This document shows, piece by piece, positions 54,009-63,032 of a stretch of DNA of 64,000 bases. Within the stretch, counting starts at the first letter, position 1. Each line of letters opens with the position of its first letter. Location of the stretch: positions 3,233,001 to 3,297,000 of the forward strand of contig NZ_CP092831.1 in the NCBI RefSeq assembly GCF_022531965.1. The letters are read 5' to 3'. The notes below the pieces were generated by a model. That model saw only the letters and a program-made list of their open reading frames with translations. It ran no database searches and was not told the DNA's origin. Source of the stretch: Paenibacillus peoriae (GTDB lineage: Bacteria; Bacillota; Bacilli; Paenibacillales; Paenibacillaceae). A program made the translations under genes and the position numbers.

Positions 54009-54599
54009 ATGAACCGTTTTGTTTTAGCTGATCCCGACCAGTGTATCGGATGTCGTACCTGTGAAATCGCATGTGTCATCGCACATTCAGCGGAGAACCC
54101 TTTTATCTCACCAGATGATGAGTTTCATTTTCACCCTCGTCTGAAGGTTATTAAATCATTTGGAGTCACTGCACCCGTTCAGTGTCGTCACTGTGAGGAT
54201 GCCCCATGCGCTAACGCTTGTCCGAACGGCTCCATTACGAACGCAGATGGCTGCATTCTCATTAACAGTGAAAGCTGCATTGGCTGTAAAACCTGCATGA
54301 TCGCCTGCCCTTACGGCGCGATTACCATGGTACCCGAGTATCGAAACGGGCAGCCTGTCGTTCAAGACGGACTGTACACCAATATGTCAGGCCGTTTGCA
54401 ACCCAAAGAACGCATGATTGCCAGCAAATGTGATTTGTGCGAAGGTGTGGACGGCGGACCGGCCTGCATTGGTAAATGTCCAACACAAGCCCTCAAGCTG
54501 GTCGAGCCAGATCTGGTTCATGCCCGGGTTGAGGAAAAACGCGCTGCAAGTGCACGTCAGCTGCTGCATATGACACGCATTCCGGCAACAGGTCTATGA
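54009..54599 (+). CDS. Second four-cluster ferredoxin subunit (HycB-like)
   Basis: A 196-residue protein from the ATG at 54009, with GAGAGGAG 9 bases before it; the frame is open from 53961 without a start signal. Clusters are CIGCRTCEIAC, CRHCEDAPCANAC, CIGCKTCMIAC and CDLC with CIGKC. It is a paralogue of the 51757 protein without the N-terminal extension. The C-terminus is a charged helix-like tail (RVEEKRAASARQLLHM). In HDCR two different HycB subunits link FdhF and HydA and can build filaments; whether this tail does so is inference. The stop overlaps the next gene (ATGA). Confidence 0.92.
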   Translation: MNRFVLADPDQCIGCRTCEIACVIAHSAENPFISPDDEFHFHPRLKVIKSFGVTAPVQCRHCEDAPCANACPNGSITNADGCILINSESCIGCKTCMIACPYGAITMVPEYRNGQPVVQDGLYTNMSGRLQPKERMIASKCDLCEGVDGGPACIGKCPTQALKLVEPDLVHARVEEKRAASARQLLHMTRIPATGL

Positions 54600-56044
54600 C
54601 TGAAGGTTTCCCTCTACCTACAAATACGCGAACCGAGCGGGATGCGTTAGGAGAGATGGAAATTCCCGCAGACGCCTTTTACGGTATTCACACCACACGC
54701 GCGATGAACAATTTTGCGGTCAGTGGCAGGCCTGTGAACCAAAACCTGATCCACGCTCTTGTGTTGGTAAAAAAAGTAGCCGCTCAAGTGAATGGTGAGC
54801 AGAAACGGCTTCCTGTCCAACGGGCCTCTGCCATTGTATATGCTTGTGATGAAATACTCGCCGGGAGACACCAACATATGTTTACCGTGGATGCTATGCA
54901 AGGCGGCGCAGGCACCAGTACCCATATGAATGTAAATGAGGTCATTGCTAATTTGGCCATCGTACAGCTAGGAGGCAGACCAGGGCAGTATGAAATTGTA
55001 CATCCGCTGGATGATGTGAACTGCTGTCAGTCTACGAATGATGTCTATCCCACAGCGCTACGAATTGCAGCGATACGGCTGCTTCGGCCTTTATGTGACA
55101 CAATGTCTTCGTTACAGGATGCTTTACAACACAAAGAAACAGAATATGCCGACCTACTCAAGCTAGGCCGCACTCAGCTAATAGATGCCCTGCCCATGAT
55201 GGCCGGGCAGGGCTTTGGTGCCTATGCAAAGGCTATAGCGCGCGACCGCTGGCGTCTCTATAAGGCCGAAGAGCGGCTGCGGGAAATCCCTATTGGAGGC
55301 ACGGCGATTGGCACAGGTATGAACGCGCCCCGCGCTTACAGCTATCGGATGGTCGAAAAACTGGCGGATGAGACCGGCTTTGGACTGAGTCGCAGCGACC
55401 ACCCGATGGATCCGATTCAAAATATGGATGTCTTTGTGGAGGTGTCCGGTCTACTCAAAGCAGCCGCCGTGAATCTGTACAAAATATCTGGCGATTTTCG
55501 CCTACTGGCCTCTGGTCCTTTCGGTGGTATTGGCGAATACACGCTGCCTCCAGTTCAGGCCGGATCCTCTATTATGCCTGGCAAGGTCAATCCGGTAATA
55601 GCTGAAATGGCAGGACTAACAGCCATGCGTGTGATAGCCGAAGATGCGGCTATCACTATGGCCGCTGCCTCGGGTCAGTTGGAGCTAAACGCATTCCTGC
55701 CGCTGATTGCCGAATCGTTGCTGGAATCGCTACATATTCTGAACAGAGCGGTTCGACTATTCGAAGAACGATGTGTGCGTGGCCTGATCGTGCGTGAAGA
55801 ACGCTGTATTACAAATCTACGTAACTCAGCCGTGATGGCTTCTGCGCTGGTCGCGGAGCTTGGCTATGATGAGGCTGCCTCCATTGCATCGACGGCCATT
55901 GTGCAAGGTCGCACACCAGAGGATATTGCAGAAGATCGCGGCCTACTGACCCGTTCGCGGATTGACCAATTATGCCATCCCTATACAGTAACCAAGCCCG
56001 GAATTCCGGGGCAGGAAGAAGGAACTCACCATGGGAATGAATGA
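54596..56044 (+). CDS. Aspartase/fumarase-superfamily lyase, aspartate ammonia-lyase-like
   Basis: A 482-residue lyase. The family signature is GSSIMPGKVNP near residue 325, with QSTNDVYPTALR and GAGTSTHMNVNEV further up; these hold the catalytic Ser and substrate ligands. It overlaps the upstream hycB-like gene by 4 bases and hydF by 14, so it is firmly inside the hydrogenase operon. Aspartase would release ammonia from aspartate. Ammonia is the source of the bridging amine in the H-cluster dithiolate, so a maturation role is an attractive inference. Fumarase or another lyase activity is not excluded. Confidence 0.85.
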   Translation: MTEGFPLPTNTRTERDALGEMEIPADAFYGIHTTRAMNNFAVSGRPVNQNLIHALVLVKKVAAQVNGEQKRLPVQRASAIVYACDEILAGRHQHMFTVDAMQGGAGTSTHMNVNEVIANLAIVQLGGRPGQYEIVHPLDDVNCCQSTNDVYPTALRIAAIRLLRPLCDTMSSLQDALQHKETEYADLLKLGRTQLIDALPMMAGQGFGAYAKAIARDRWRLYKAEERLREIPIGGTAIGTGMNAPRAYSYRMVEKLADETGFGLSRSDHPMDPIQNMDVFVEVSGLLKAAAVNLYKISGDFRLLASGPFGGIGEYTLPPVQAGSSIMPGKVNPVIAEMAGLTAMRVIAEDAAITMAAASGQLELNAFLPLIAESLLESLHILNRAVRLFEERCVRGLIVREERCITNLRNSAVMASALVAELGYDEAASIASTAIVQGRTPEDIAEDRGLLTRSRIDQLCHPYTVTKPGIPGQEEGTHHGNE

Positions 56045-57284
56045 TACCCCTCGTAGCAACCGACCACATATCGTCCTGCTTGGTCGCCGTAACGCAGGCA
56101 AATCCAGCATTCTGAACACCCTGACTGGTCAGCCCGTCGCTGTGGTATCTCCTGTAGGAGGAACGACCACGGACCCCGTTTTCAAACCGATGGAGCTGCT
56201 CCCAGCGGGTCCCATTGTTTTGGTGGATACCGCCGGACTGGACGATGAGGGTGAGATCGGAGAGCTGCGCCGCAACAAAACGCTAGAAATACTTAATAGT
56301 ACAGACTTGGCTCTTCTCGTTATCGACGCCACCGTTGGAGTCGGATTATTCGAGCATGAGCTACTCGAAAAGCTCCGTATCAAAAAGATTCCTGTTATTG
56401 GGGTATTGAATAAGATAGATACCCTTACAGAATCAGATAAAACGGCTACAAAACTGGCAACTGAACTGGATCTCACCTTGATTCCTTTCAGTGCATCTTT
56501 GCTCCGGGGAGACACGGAACTGAAAAAGGCTATCACGAATACACTCCCCCAAAACGAGGATCGTTTTCGTATCGTCGGTGACCTGTTGTCACCCGGCGAT
56601 GTTGTTGTGCTGGTCGTTCCCATTGACAAAGCTGCACCAAAAGGCCGATTGATCCTGCCACAACAGCAAACAATCCGCGATACACTAGAGAGTGATGCCA
56701 TCGCCGTAGTGACCAAAGAACATGAACTACGATTGACACTGGAGAGATTGGGACGCAAGCCTCGCTTGGTCATTACCGATTCACAGGTTTTTATGAAAGT
56801 AGCGGCTGACACGCCCAAAGATGTGCCTCTCACCTCTTTTTCCATCCTGTTTGCCCGTCATAAAGGCGATCTGGACGAACTGGTACGAGGTGCAAGAGCC
56901 ATTGATCGCCTCAAAGATGGAGACCGTGTACTTATTGCCGAAGCCTGCACTCACCAATGCCAATCTGACGATATTGGTCGAGTGAAAATTCCCCGCTGGC
57001 TCCGCCAAACGATAGGCAAACGTCTCATCATCGAGCATGCATCCGGCTCCAGCTTCCCTGATGATCTGAGCGAATATGCACTGGTTATTCATTGCGGTGC
57101 ATGCATGCTCAATCGGCGTACGATGCTTCATCGAATGTCGGAAACGAAAGCTGCCGGCGTGCCGATTGTGAACTATGGTGTTTTCATCGCTTATGTACAG
57201 GGGGTCTTTCCCCGTGCTATTGAATGCTTCCCATCTGCTATGCTGGCATGGGAGCAAGCTGTAGAGGCCGGCAGTTATTCCTAA
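56031..57284 (+). CDS. hydF: [FeFe] hydrogenase maturation GTPase HydF
   Basis: A 417-residue protein. The GTPase domain has G1 GRRNAGKSS, G2 GTTTDP, G3 DTAGLDD and G4 NKIDT. The C-terminal part has the cluster ligands in the C-X-H...H-C-X2-C pattern (ACTHQC near residue 305, IHCGAC near 348). HydF is the scaffold on which the diiron subcluster is completed before transfer to HydA. AAGAAGG lies 8 bases before the ATG. It is the last gene of the plus-strand operon. Confidence 0.95.
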   Translation: MGMNDTPRSNRPHIVLLGRRNAGKSSILNTLTGQPVAVVSPVGGTTTDPVFKPMELLPAGPIVLVDTAGLDDEGEIGELRRNKTLEILNSTDLALLVIDATVGVGLFEHELLEKLRIKKIPVIGVLNKIDTLTESDKTATKLATELDLTLIPFSASLLRGDTELKKAITNTLPQNEDRFRIVGDLLSPGDVVVLVVPIDKAAPKGRLILPQQQTIRDTLESDAIAVVTKEHELRLTLERLGRKPRLVITDSQVFMKVAADTPKDVPLTSFSILFARHKGDLDELVRGARAIDRLKDGDRVLIAEACTHQCQSDDIGRVKIPRWLRQTIGKRLIIEHASGSSFPDDLSEYALVIHCGACMLNRRTMLHRMSETKAAGVPIVNYGVFIAYVQGVFPRAIECFPSAMLAWEQAVEAGSYS

Positions 57285-57324
57285 AAGTCCTCATCTCGGT
57301 ATTCATATTTTTTTCCAGACACAC

Positions 57325-57365
57325 AAAAGCAGTCGCGCTGATTTCAACGCGACTGCTTTTTATTT
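57325..57365. terminator. Bidirectional terminator between hydF and hydG
   Basis: AAAAGCAGTCGCG (57325-57337) and CGCGACTGCTTTT (57348-57360) form a perfect 13-bp stem; T-runs follow on both strands. Confidence 0.92.
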
Positions 57366-57428
57366 TCAAGTTCATTATAAATCATGAGATTTCATAGCGT
57401 GAAATGATACTACGAATAATATAAATTG

Positions 57429-58841
57429 CTAAAAATACAAATCGCGTTCGCCTGCTTCCAGTCGTTCAAGTCTGTCAAGCGTCAAACGGCGCGTCGATTC
57501 ACGTGGTATACGCTCCAGATTTTCTCGCAGAGCGGCAGCTCCCAGTTCACGTGCCTCCTCATCCCCATAATCCAGCAGATATTCTTGGAAGGTCAGCAGC
57601 GAATTCGGCTGGCATACATTATGAATTTGTCCTGATTTGGCAAGCTCCATGAAACGATCTCCAGTTCGCCCCTCACGGTAGCAAGCTGTGCAGTAGCTCG
57701 GCATATATCCGCCACGGCACAGACTTTTAATAATTTCCGATGGTGAGCGATGATCCCCCACCTCAAATTGAGGCTTATCATCAGTTTCCTGTTTTGCATA
57801 TGCCCCTACGCCTGTAGCTGAACCTGCACTAATCTGCGACACGCCTAGACCAATGACGCGGTCCCTATATTCCGGCTCCTCGCGCGTGGACAGGATCATT
57901 CCAGCATAAGGGACAGCCAGTCGAAGAACGGATACAATTTTCATAAAATCCTCATCGTTGACCAGGTACGGATATCGCTCCAGATCTACATTTTCAGCCG
58001 GACGCAATCGTGGAACTGAAACCGTATGAGGGCCACAGCCAAAGGCTTCTTCCAAGTGCTCGGCATGTTTCAGCATCGCTACGGTCTCATAGCGAAAATC
58101 ATACAGACCGTACAACACACCGATCCCCACATCATCTATACCCGCACGCATGGCTCTGTCCATTGCCGTAGTGTGCCAATCAAAGTCCCGCTTTGGTCCC
58201 TGCAGGTGGAATTTACGATAGCTTTCACGATGATACGTTTCCTGAAATAAAATATACGTTCCAATGCCCACCTCTGCCAGCTTCCGATAGTCCTCTTCGG
58301 TTGTGGATGCAATATTCACATTGATCCGCCGAATGCTGCCGTTATCCACCTTGACCTCATAGATCTGGCGCAGACAATCGACGATATAGTCAATGGGACA
58401 ATGAACTGGGTCTTCTCCCGCTTCCAGCACGAGTCGCTTGTGTCCCAGTTCTTGAAGCACTCTAACCTCCTCCACCAATTCCTCCGGTGTCAGACGGCTA
58501 CGAGTAAAGCTGTCATTGGTATGTTTATAACCACAATATTCGCAGTTATTCACGCAGTGGTTGCTTACATATAAAGGGGCGAACAACACAATCCGGTTGC
58601 CATAAATTTGCTCTTTGACTGCCCTCGAAGATTTGAACATCTCTTCCAATAATTCAGGATCATCCACATGTAAAAGAGCCGCCGCTTCACTCGCACTCAG
58701 TCCCCGGCAGGCTCTCCCCTTTTCTAAAATTTCTAAAATACGGTGTCGATCTGTTGCCTCTTGTTTCCCCTGCTCCACTGCTGCCATAATCTCTGCTTCA
58801 TTAATAAAATCCGCCGATACTTTCTCCCGTACTCCACTCAC
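57429..58841 (-). CDS. hydG: [FeFe] hydrogenase maturase HydG (radical SAM tyrosine lyase)
   Basis: A 470-residue radical SAM enzyme that splits tyrosine to make the CO and cyanide ligands of the H-cluster. The radical SAM motif is CVNNCEYC near residue 98 and the second, dangler-type cluster has CTAC with a Cys 22 residues on (HNVC). RINVNIAS and GIGVLYGL are typical. It lies 61 bases after hydE on the same strand, and converges on hydF. The start at 58841 lies in a purine-rich stretch. Confidence 0.95.
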   Translation of the reverse strand: MSGVREKVSADFINEAEIMAAVEQGKQEATDRHRILEILEKGRACRGLSASEAAALLHVDDPELLEEMFKSSRAVKEQIYGNRIVLFAPLYVSNHCVNNCEYCGYKHTNDSFTRSRLTPEELVEEVRVLQELGHKRLVLEAGEDPVHCPIDYIVDCLRQIYEVKVDNGSIRRINVNIASTTEEDYRKLAEVGIGTYILFQETYHRESYRKFHLQGPKRDFDWHTTAMDRAMRAGIDDVGIGVLYGLYDFRYETVAMLKHAEHLEEAFGCGPHTVSVPRLRPAENVDLERYPYLVNDEDFMKIVSVLRLAVPYAGMILSTREEPEYRDRVIGLGVSQISAGSATGVGAYAKQETDDKPQFEVGDHRSPSEIIKSLCRGGYMPSYCTACYREGRTGDRFMELAKSGQIHNVCQPNSLLTFQEYLLDYGDEEARELGAAALRENLERIPRESTRRLTLDRLERLEAGERDLYF

Positions 58842-58902
58842 GTATACCCATCTCCTTATTTATGGTTACTGCAATGTTTCCGTCATAGCCTCACAAAGTT
58901 TC

Positions 58903-59910
58903 CTATCTCATAAGTTGTCGTTGCACCCTCAAACTATCACCGCGCCCCATATCGACTTCAAATCCCGCTCCACGAATCCGCAGTTCCAGGCAATGACGAC
59001 ATTGGGCAGACTCATCTCCCAAACATATTTTATTCTCATAAATCGCATACTTAGGCCTCACCGCCAGTGGCGACAAATTGGGCATCACCACATTTGCCCC
59101 TGCCTGAAGCGCCTTCTCCCTGCCTTGGGGATGAATCGTTCCCATTGCCGTGGACGCCGGAATAAGTGCATCTGGAACAACCAGTCGGGATAACGAAATA
59201 ATATCGAGAGCTTTTTCCATGCTCCCCTGACTGGCATCCCGAAGCGGCGTGTTGCTATGCGGTAAAAAAGGACCAATCCCGATCATATCTGGTGACAGGC
59301 TATGCAGATAGACCAAATCGTCTGCTAATTCACTATTTGTTTGTCCTGGTAACCCCACCATACATCCGGCCCCGATCTGAAAGCCGATTCGTTGCAAAGC
59401 CAGCAGACGGCTGCGCCTGCTTTCCATCGTCATCGTCGGATGCAGCTTGGCGTACAAACGGGGGGAAGCTGTCTCATGCCGCAGCAAAAAACGGTCCGCG
59501 CCCGCCTCGTATAATTGCTCATAAGTTTCATCATCTCGTTCACCGATGGACAGTGTGACTGCCACATCCGCGAAACGGCTTTTAATTTCTCGAATCAATT
59601 TCGTCAGCCGGGCTGCTGTAAACCAGTAATCTTCCCCACTTTGCAGCACAAAGGTCCGATAGCCGAGTTCATAGCCCTCCGCACAACAGGCCAGAATTTC
59701 TTCCGGCTGCAAACGGTAACGATCTGCCTGTTTATTCGAAGCACGCAGCCCACAGTACATGCAGTCCTGACGACATATACTGGAGAATTCAATTAATCCC
59801 CGTAAAAAAACACCTTTGCCATAGCGCTCCAATTTGGTGCGAGCTGCCAGGTGCCTCAGTTGAGCCCGTAGCGTCGGCTCATCATCCAAACGTGTCAGCA
59901 ACTCCATCAT
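58903..59910 (-). CDS. hydE: [FeFe] hydrogenase maturase HydE (radical SAM)
   Basis: A 335-residue radical SAM enzyme, motif CRQDCMYCGLR near residue 50, then QSGEDYWF, GCMVGLPGQTN and GIGPFLPHSNTPL. HydE acts on the HydG-made iron complex to help build the diiron site. The first ATG of the frame is at 59910, but 19 further codons upstream (LLLRLADGKEWTHTE) look like the conserved HydE N-terminus. That stretch begins at GTC 59967 right after a TGA, with AAGAAGG nearby but no standard start codon in frame. The true start is therefore unclear. Confidence 0.92.
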   Translation of the reverse strand: MMELLTRLDDEPTLRAQLRHLAARTKLERYGKGVFLRGLIEFSSICRQDCMYCGLRASNKQADRYRLQPEEILACCAEGYELGYRTFVLQSGEDYWFTAARLTKLIREIKSRFADVAVTLSIGERDDETYEQLYEAGADRFLLRHETASPRLYAKLHPTMTMESRRSRLLALQRIGFQIGAGCMVGLPGQTNSELADDLVYLHSLSPDMIGIGPFLPHSNTPLRDASQGSMEKALDIISLSRLVVPDALIPASTAMGTIHPQGREKALQAGANVVMPNLSPLAVRPKYAIYENKICLGDESAQCRHCLELRIRGAGFEVDMGRGDSLRVQRQLMR

Positions 59911-60140
59911 TTCCGTATGCGTCCATTCCTTGCCGTCAGCCAGACGCAGTAATAATTCGTCCGTGACTCATCCCTTCTTCCCTCGTCCATCCGGACTTCG
60001 CATCATCAGCGGCTTGTACCGTACATGTATTATTCTAGCAATATCGAAGAAGATGTAACGTGACTAGTTTCACAAAAAATCCCATTTTATAAAAACCTTC
60101 TTCAACTTCCGCCTCAAAAAATACACATTTAGCTCAACAC

Positions 60141-60180
60141 ACAAAAAAGCTGTCTCTTCCTCTAATGGAAGAAACAGCCC
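60141..60180 (-). terminator. Intrinsic terminator of the alkaline phosphatase gene
   Basis: GGGCTGTTTCTTCC pairs with GGAAGAGACAGC around ATTAGA on the minus strand, followed by TTTTTTGTGTG. Confidence 0.88.
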
Positions 60181-60199
60181 TTGTCGATGATTCTGCATA

Positions 60200-61816
60200 T
60201 TACTGAATCAAATCAATTGCCTGCTGGGGTACAAAATAATCAACACCGTTAAATACAACTACACCGTTGAGCGTGGTATTTTTACCATTCAGCATAGCAA
60301 TATTTTTGTATACCGGAAGCTCCAGCTTGTTACTGCCTTTGGTCACTGTAATGACTTTCGTATCCGCAGTAAACTTGGCTCCTTTAGCTTCAAAAGCGGC
60401 TTTTGCAGGAACAAAAAGCTGCTTGCTGACTGTATCCAAGTCCAGTCCAAGTACACGTGTCATATACTTATTTACATCCGTATTGTCGATTACACCGGAT
60501 GGACGGTCTCCGTTCGGCGCGTACGTGTACAACACGACATCGCCTCCTGTATGTCCGCCTGTAGTCCAGCCAATATTCGCACGTTTGCTAATGATCGGTC
60601 CGACAGCATAGTTCATGCTGCCTTCTTTGGCATCTTTAATGGTTTTCACTTCTTCGTCTGTCAAATCGGTGATGCCAAAATACGTGGAAAGCACCTCTTT
60701 AATATTGCTGCGATCTGCATTCAGCTTGGCTTCCAAGCCTTCACCCGTCAGCTTCGCTTTTTTCAGCGGGTCTATAAAAGCAGCTAAAGGCGTTTTGTCA
60801 TAATTGCTAGTTGTATCGCTGCTACCAATCGTCAATCCACCGTTTCCGTGGTCTGTCACTGCTACGACGACAGTATTTTGGTTTTGTTTGGCGTAATCCA
60901 CAGCCACTTTCACCGCATCGTCAAATGAAAGCACGTCACTAATAATTCCGGTTGGATCATTTGCATGGGCGGCCCAATCCACTTTACTGCCTTCTACCAT
61001 TAAGAAGAAGCCTTTATCGTTTTTGGACAACACATCAATGGCTTTCGATGTCATTTCCGCCAGACTAGGTTCCTTGGATGCATCGCGATCCAGGTTATAC
61101 GCAAGGGCTTCGGGAGAAAAGCTGCCCCAGAGCTTGCTGGAGGTCGATTTTTTCAACCCTTCAGGTGTCGTGACAAAGTCATAACCCTGGTCTTTAATTT
61201 GGGCTACCAAATCTTGGCCATCTTTACGCCCTGCTGCCTCCAAAAACTTGCCGCCTCCACCTAACACTACGTCAACCCCGTTGTAGGCTTGCTGCATGCT
61301 GAGTGCATCATAATTTTTACGATCAGGATAATGTGCGGTAAAATCAGCTGGTGTCGCATGCATAATCTCGGAAGTCGCAATAATTCCGGTCGATTTTCCT
61401 GCCAGCTTGGAAGCCTCAAGAATGGAAGCTACAGGCTTTTTGGCGTCACCCCCTGCAATGGGTTGTTGTCCAGGCATTGTCGCCTCATCAGGAAGGACAC
61501 CCACATACCCAGTATGAGATTTATGTCCTGTGGCAAAAGCAGTACCCGCTGGAGCAGAATCGGCAATTGGAGCATCCGCAGAATGCGTACGCACCATGCC
61601 GCTTGCCATGCTGTCTAACGTTAAGGAGGATCCTTTGTACCATCTAGCCAGTGCAGTGGCGTCATTAGCCATACCGTCTGGAATCAAAATAATTACGTTT
61701 TTAATCGACCTGTCCTTTTCGACTGCCATCGCCGTCCCACCGCTTACTGCTAGCATCATCGTCGCTACGAGTGCAGCCACCGATTTTTTCGTATGTAGCC
61801 CCCAACCTTTTAGCAT
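60200..61816 (-). CDS. Secreted alkaline phosphatase
   Basis: A 538-residue exported phosphomonoesterase. The signal peptide ends near AMAVEKD. Metal and active-site elements are ILIPDGM (Asp48), HSADAPIADSAPAGTAFATG with the nucleophilic Ser87, VEGSKVDWAAH, TDHGNGGL and TGGHTGGDV. The C-terminal 70 residues form a stalk-like domain (VITVTKGSNKLELPVYKN, FVPQQAIDLI) like that of copper-amine-oxidase N-terminal repeats. It releases phosphate from organic esters outside the cell. GGGAGG precedes the ATG. A LysR gene is divergent. Confidence 0.93.
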   Translation of the reverse strand: MLKGWGLHTKKSVAALVATMMLAVSGGTAMAVEKDRSIKNVIILIPDGMANDATALARWYKGSSLTLDSMASGMVRTHSADAPIADSAPAGTAFATGHKSHTGYVGVLPDEATMPGQQPIAGGDAKKPVASILEASKLAGKSTGIIATSEIMHATPADFTAHYPDRKNYDALSMQQAYNGVDVVLGGGGKFLEAAGRKDGQDLVAQIKDQGYDFVTTPEGLKKSTSSKLWGSFSPEALAYNLDRDASKEPSLAEMTSKAIDVLSKNDKGFFLMVEGSKVDWAAHANDPTGIISDVLSFDDAVKVAVDYAKQNQNTVVVAVTDHGNGGLTIGSSDTTSNYDKTPLAAFIDPLKKAKLTGEGLEAKLNADRSNIKEVLSTYFGITDLTDEEVKTIKDAKEGSMNYAVGPIISKRANIGWTTGGHTGGDVVLYTYAPNGDRPSGVIDNTDVNKYMTRVLGLDLDTVSKQLFVPAKAAFEAKGAKFTADTKVITVTKGSNKLELPVYKNIAMLNGKNTTLNGVVVFNGVDYFVPQQAIDLIQ

Positions 61817-61899
61817 TCATTTTCCTCCCAGACCTTTTTTGTACAACCAGAACTAAGATTAATTATGTTTTATCAGGAGAATGTTAAAGGAATTCATTA

Positions 61900-61957
61900 T
61901 CTATATTAAAAGATGATATTTGTGACAAAACGCTTCATCTATATAATACTTGTGACA
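61900..61957 (-). promoter_or_regulatory. Promoter and direct repeats upstream of the phosphatase gene
   Basis: On the minus strand TTGTCA (61923-61928), a 17-base spacer and TATAGA (61900-61905) form a good promoter. On the plus strand TTGTGACA occurs at 61920-61927 and 61950-61957, 30 bases apart, as direct repeats overlapping and upstream of the -35. They are a candidate activator site, for PhoP or another regulator; they do not clearly match the TTHACA PhoP repeat. Confidence 0.5.
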
Positions 61958-62054
61958 CATGAGATTCGTCAGGACTGGGCATTTAATTTTATTATTGTAT
62001 AATCAGTCTATGATGTAATAGGAAAAGTTTATAAGATAAGGAGCATGAAATTCG

Positions 62055-62972
62055 ATGGAATTCAGACAGCTTCAGTACACCCTGCAAATTGCAGCGGAAA
62101 AAAACTTCTCACGCGCAGCAGAAAAACTGCATATTGCTCAGCCTTCTTTGAGCCAACAATTGTCCAAACTTGAAAAAGAACTTGGGGTACTTTTATTTCA
62201 ACGCAACACCAGCACGGTGGAATTAACACATGCAGGAGCAAGCTTTGTAGAAAAGGCAAAAAAAATAGTTGATGCAGTCGAGCAGCTCCGGCAGGAAATG
62301 GACGATATTTCTCAGCTGCGAAAAGGGAAGGTCGTCGTTGGCAGTATGCCTATCACAGGCTCCCATTTGCTGCCGCATGTGCTGCCTGTATTCAAGAGGG
62401 CTCATCCAGACATTGAAATCGTGTTAGTCGAAGATTCATCCATGAATCTGGAGAAAAAAACGGCAAGTGGCGATACAGATCTCAGCCTGCTCTCTCTTCC
62501 CTTAGTAGAACCTACACTTTCTTATGTACCCATCGGTGAAGAATGGATTGATCTCGCTGTTCCTCCGGGTCATCCCCTAGCCCTGCGTAAAAATGGTACC
62601 CAGCCGCTGCCAGTGCATATGGAAGAACTGAAAGACGAGCCTTTTGTCGTCCTGAAAAAAGGGCAAGGCTTTCGCAAGCTGACGATGGATCTATGTCATC
62701 AAGCAGGCTTTGAACCCAATGTGGTGTTTGAAAGCACTAATATGGAGACCCTTCAATCGCTCGTAGCGACAGGTATGGGCGTGACACTCGTCCCACGTTT
62801 TATCGCACGGGCCGCCAGTAGCGAGTTTGTTCCAGCATTGCTGCCACTCGCCGAACCTACTCCCAGCCGTACCCTGGCCATTGCTTACCGGAACGGACGT
62901 TATTTGTCTAAAGCTGCCGAAGCTTTTATTGATACCTTCCGAGAAACGGTCGAGCAACTTTCTCAAAAGTAG
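62055..62972 (+). CDS. LysR-family transcriptional regulator
   Basis: A 305-residue regulator. The helix-turn-helix reads NFSRAAEKLHIAQPSLSQQLSKLEKELG near residues 17-44, and the effector domain starts near 90 (GKVVVGSMP). PPGHPLAL, TNMETLQSLVATGMGVTLVP are typical of the CynR/CcpC-like group. AAGGAG lies 11 bases before the ATG; TATAAT at 61998-62003 is a likely -10. It is divergent from the phosphatase gene. The inducer is unknown. Confidence 0.92.
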   Translation: MEFRQLQYTLQIAAEKNFSRAAEKLHIAQPSLSQQLSKLEKELGVLLFQRNTSTVELTHAGASFVEKAKKIVDAVEQLRQEMDDISQLRKGKVVVGSMPITGSHLLPHVLPVFKRAHPDIEIVLVEDSSMNLEKKTASGDTDLSLLSLPLVEPTLSYVPIGEEWIDLAVPPGHPLALRKNGTQPLPVHMEELKDEPFVVLKKGQGFRKLTMDLCHQAGFEPNVVFESTNMETLQSLVATGMGVTLVPRFIARAASSEFVPALLPLAEPTPSRTLAIAYRNGRYLSKAAEAFIDTFRETVEQLSQK

Positions 62973-62986
62973 CCTCGAACGTGAAA

Positions 62987-63032
62987 AGGACCGTCTTCCT
63001 CCCCAGCCCAAGCCAGAGAGGAAGACGGTCCT
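62987..63032 (-). terminator. Terminator of a minus-strand small transcript
   Basis: AGGACCGTCTTCCTC (62987-63001) and GAGGAAGACGGTCCT (63018-63032) form a perfect 15-bp stem. The T-run (TTTTCACG) is on the minus strand; the plus-strand tail is GGGGCTTCG. So it ends a transcript coming from about 63500 and not the LysR gene alone. Confidence 0.75.

Noticed and set aside
56129..56845. A 238-codon frame opposite hydF
   Set aside because: Ser/Arg-rich and full of low-complexity strings, a mirror of the GTPase gene; no start signal.
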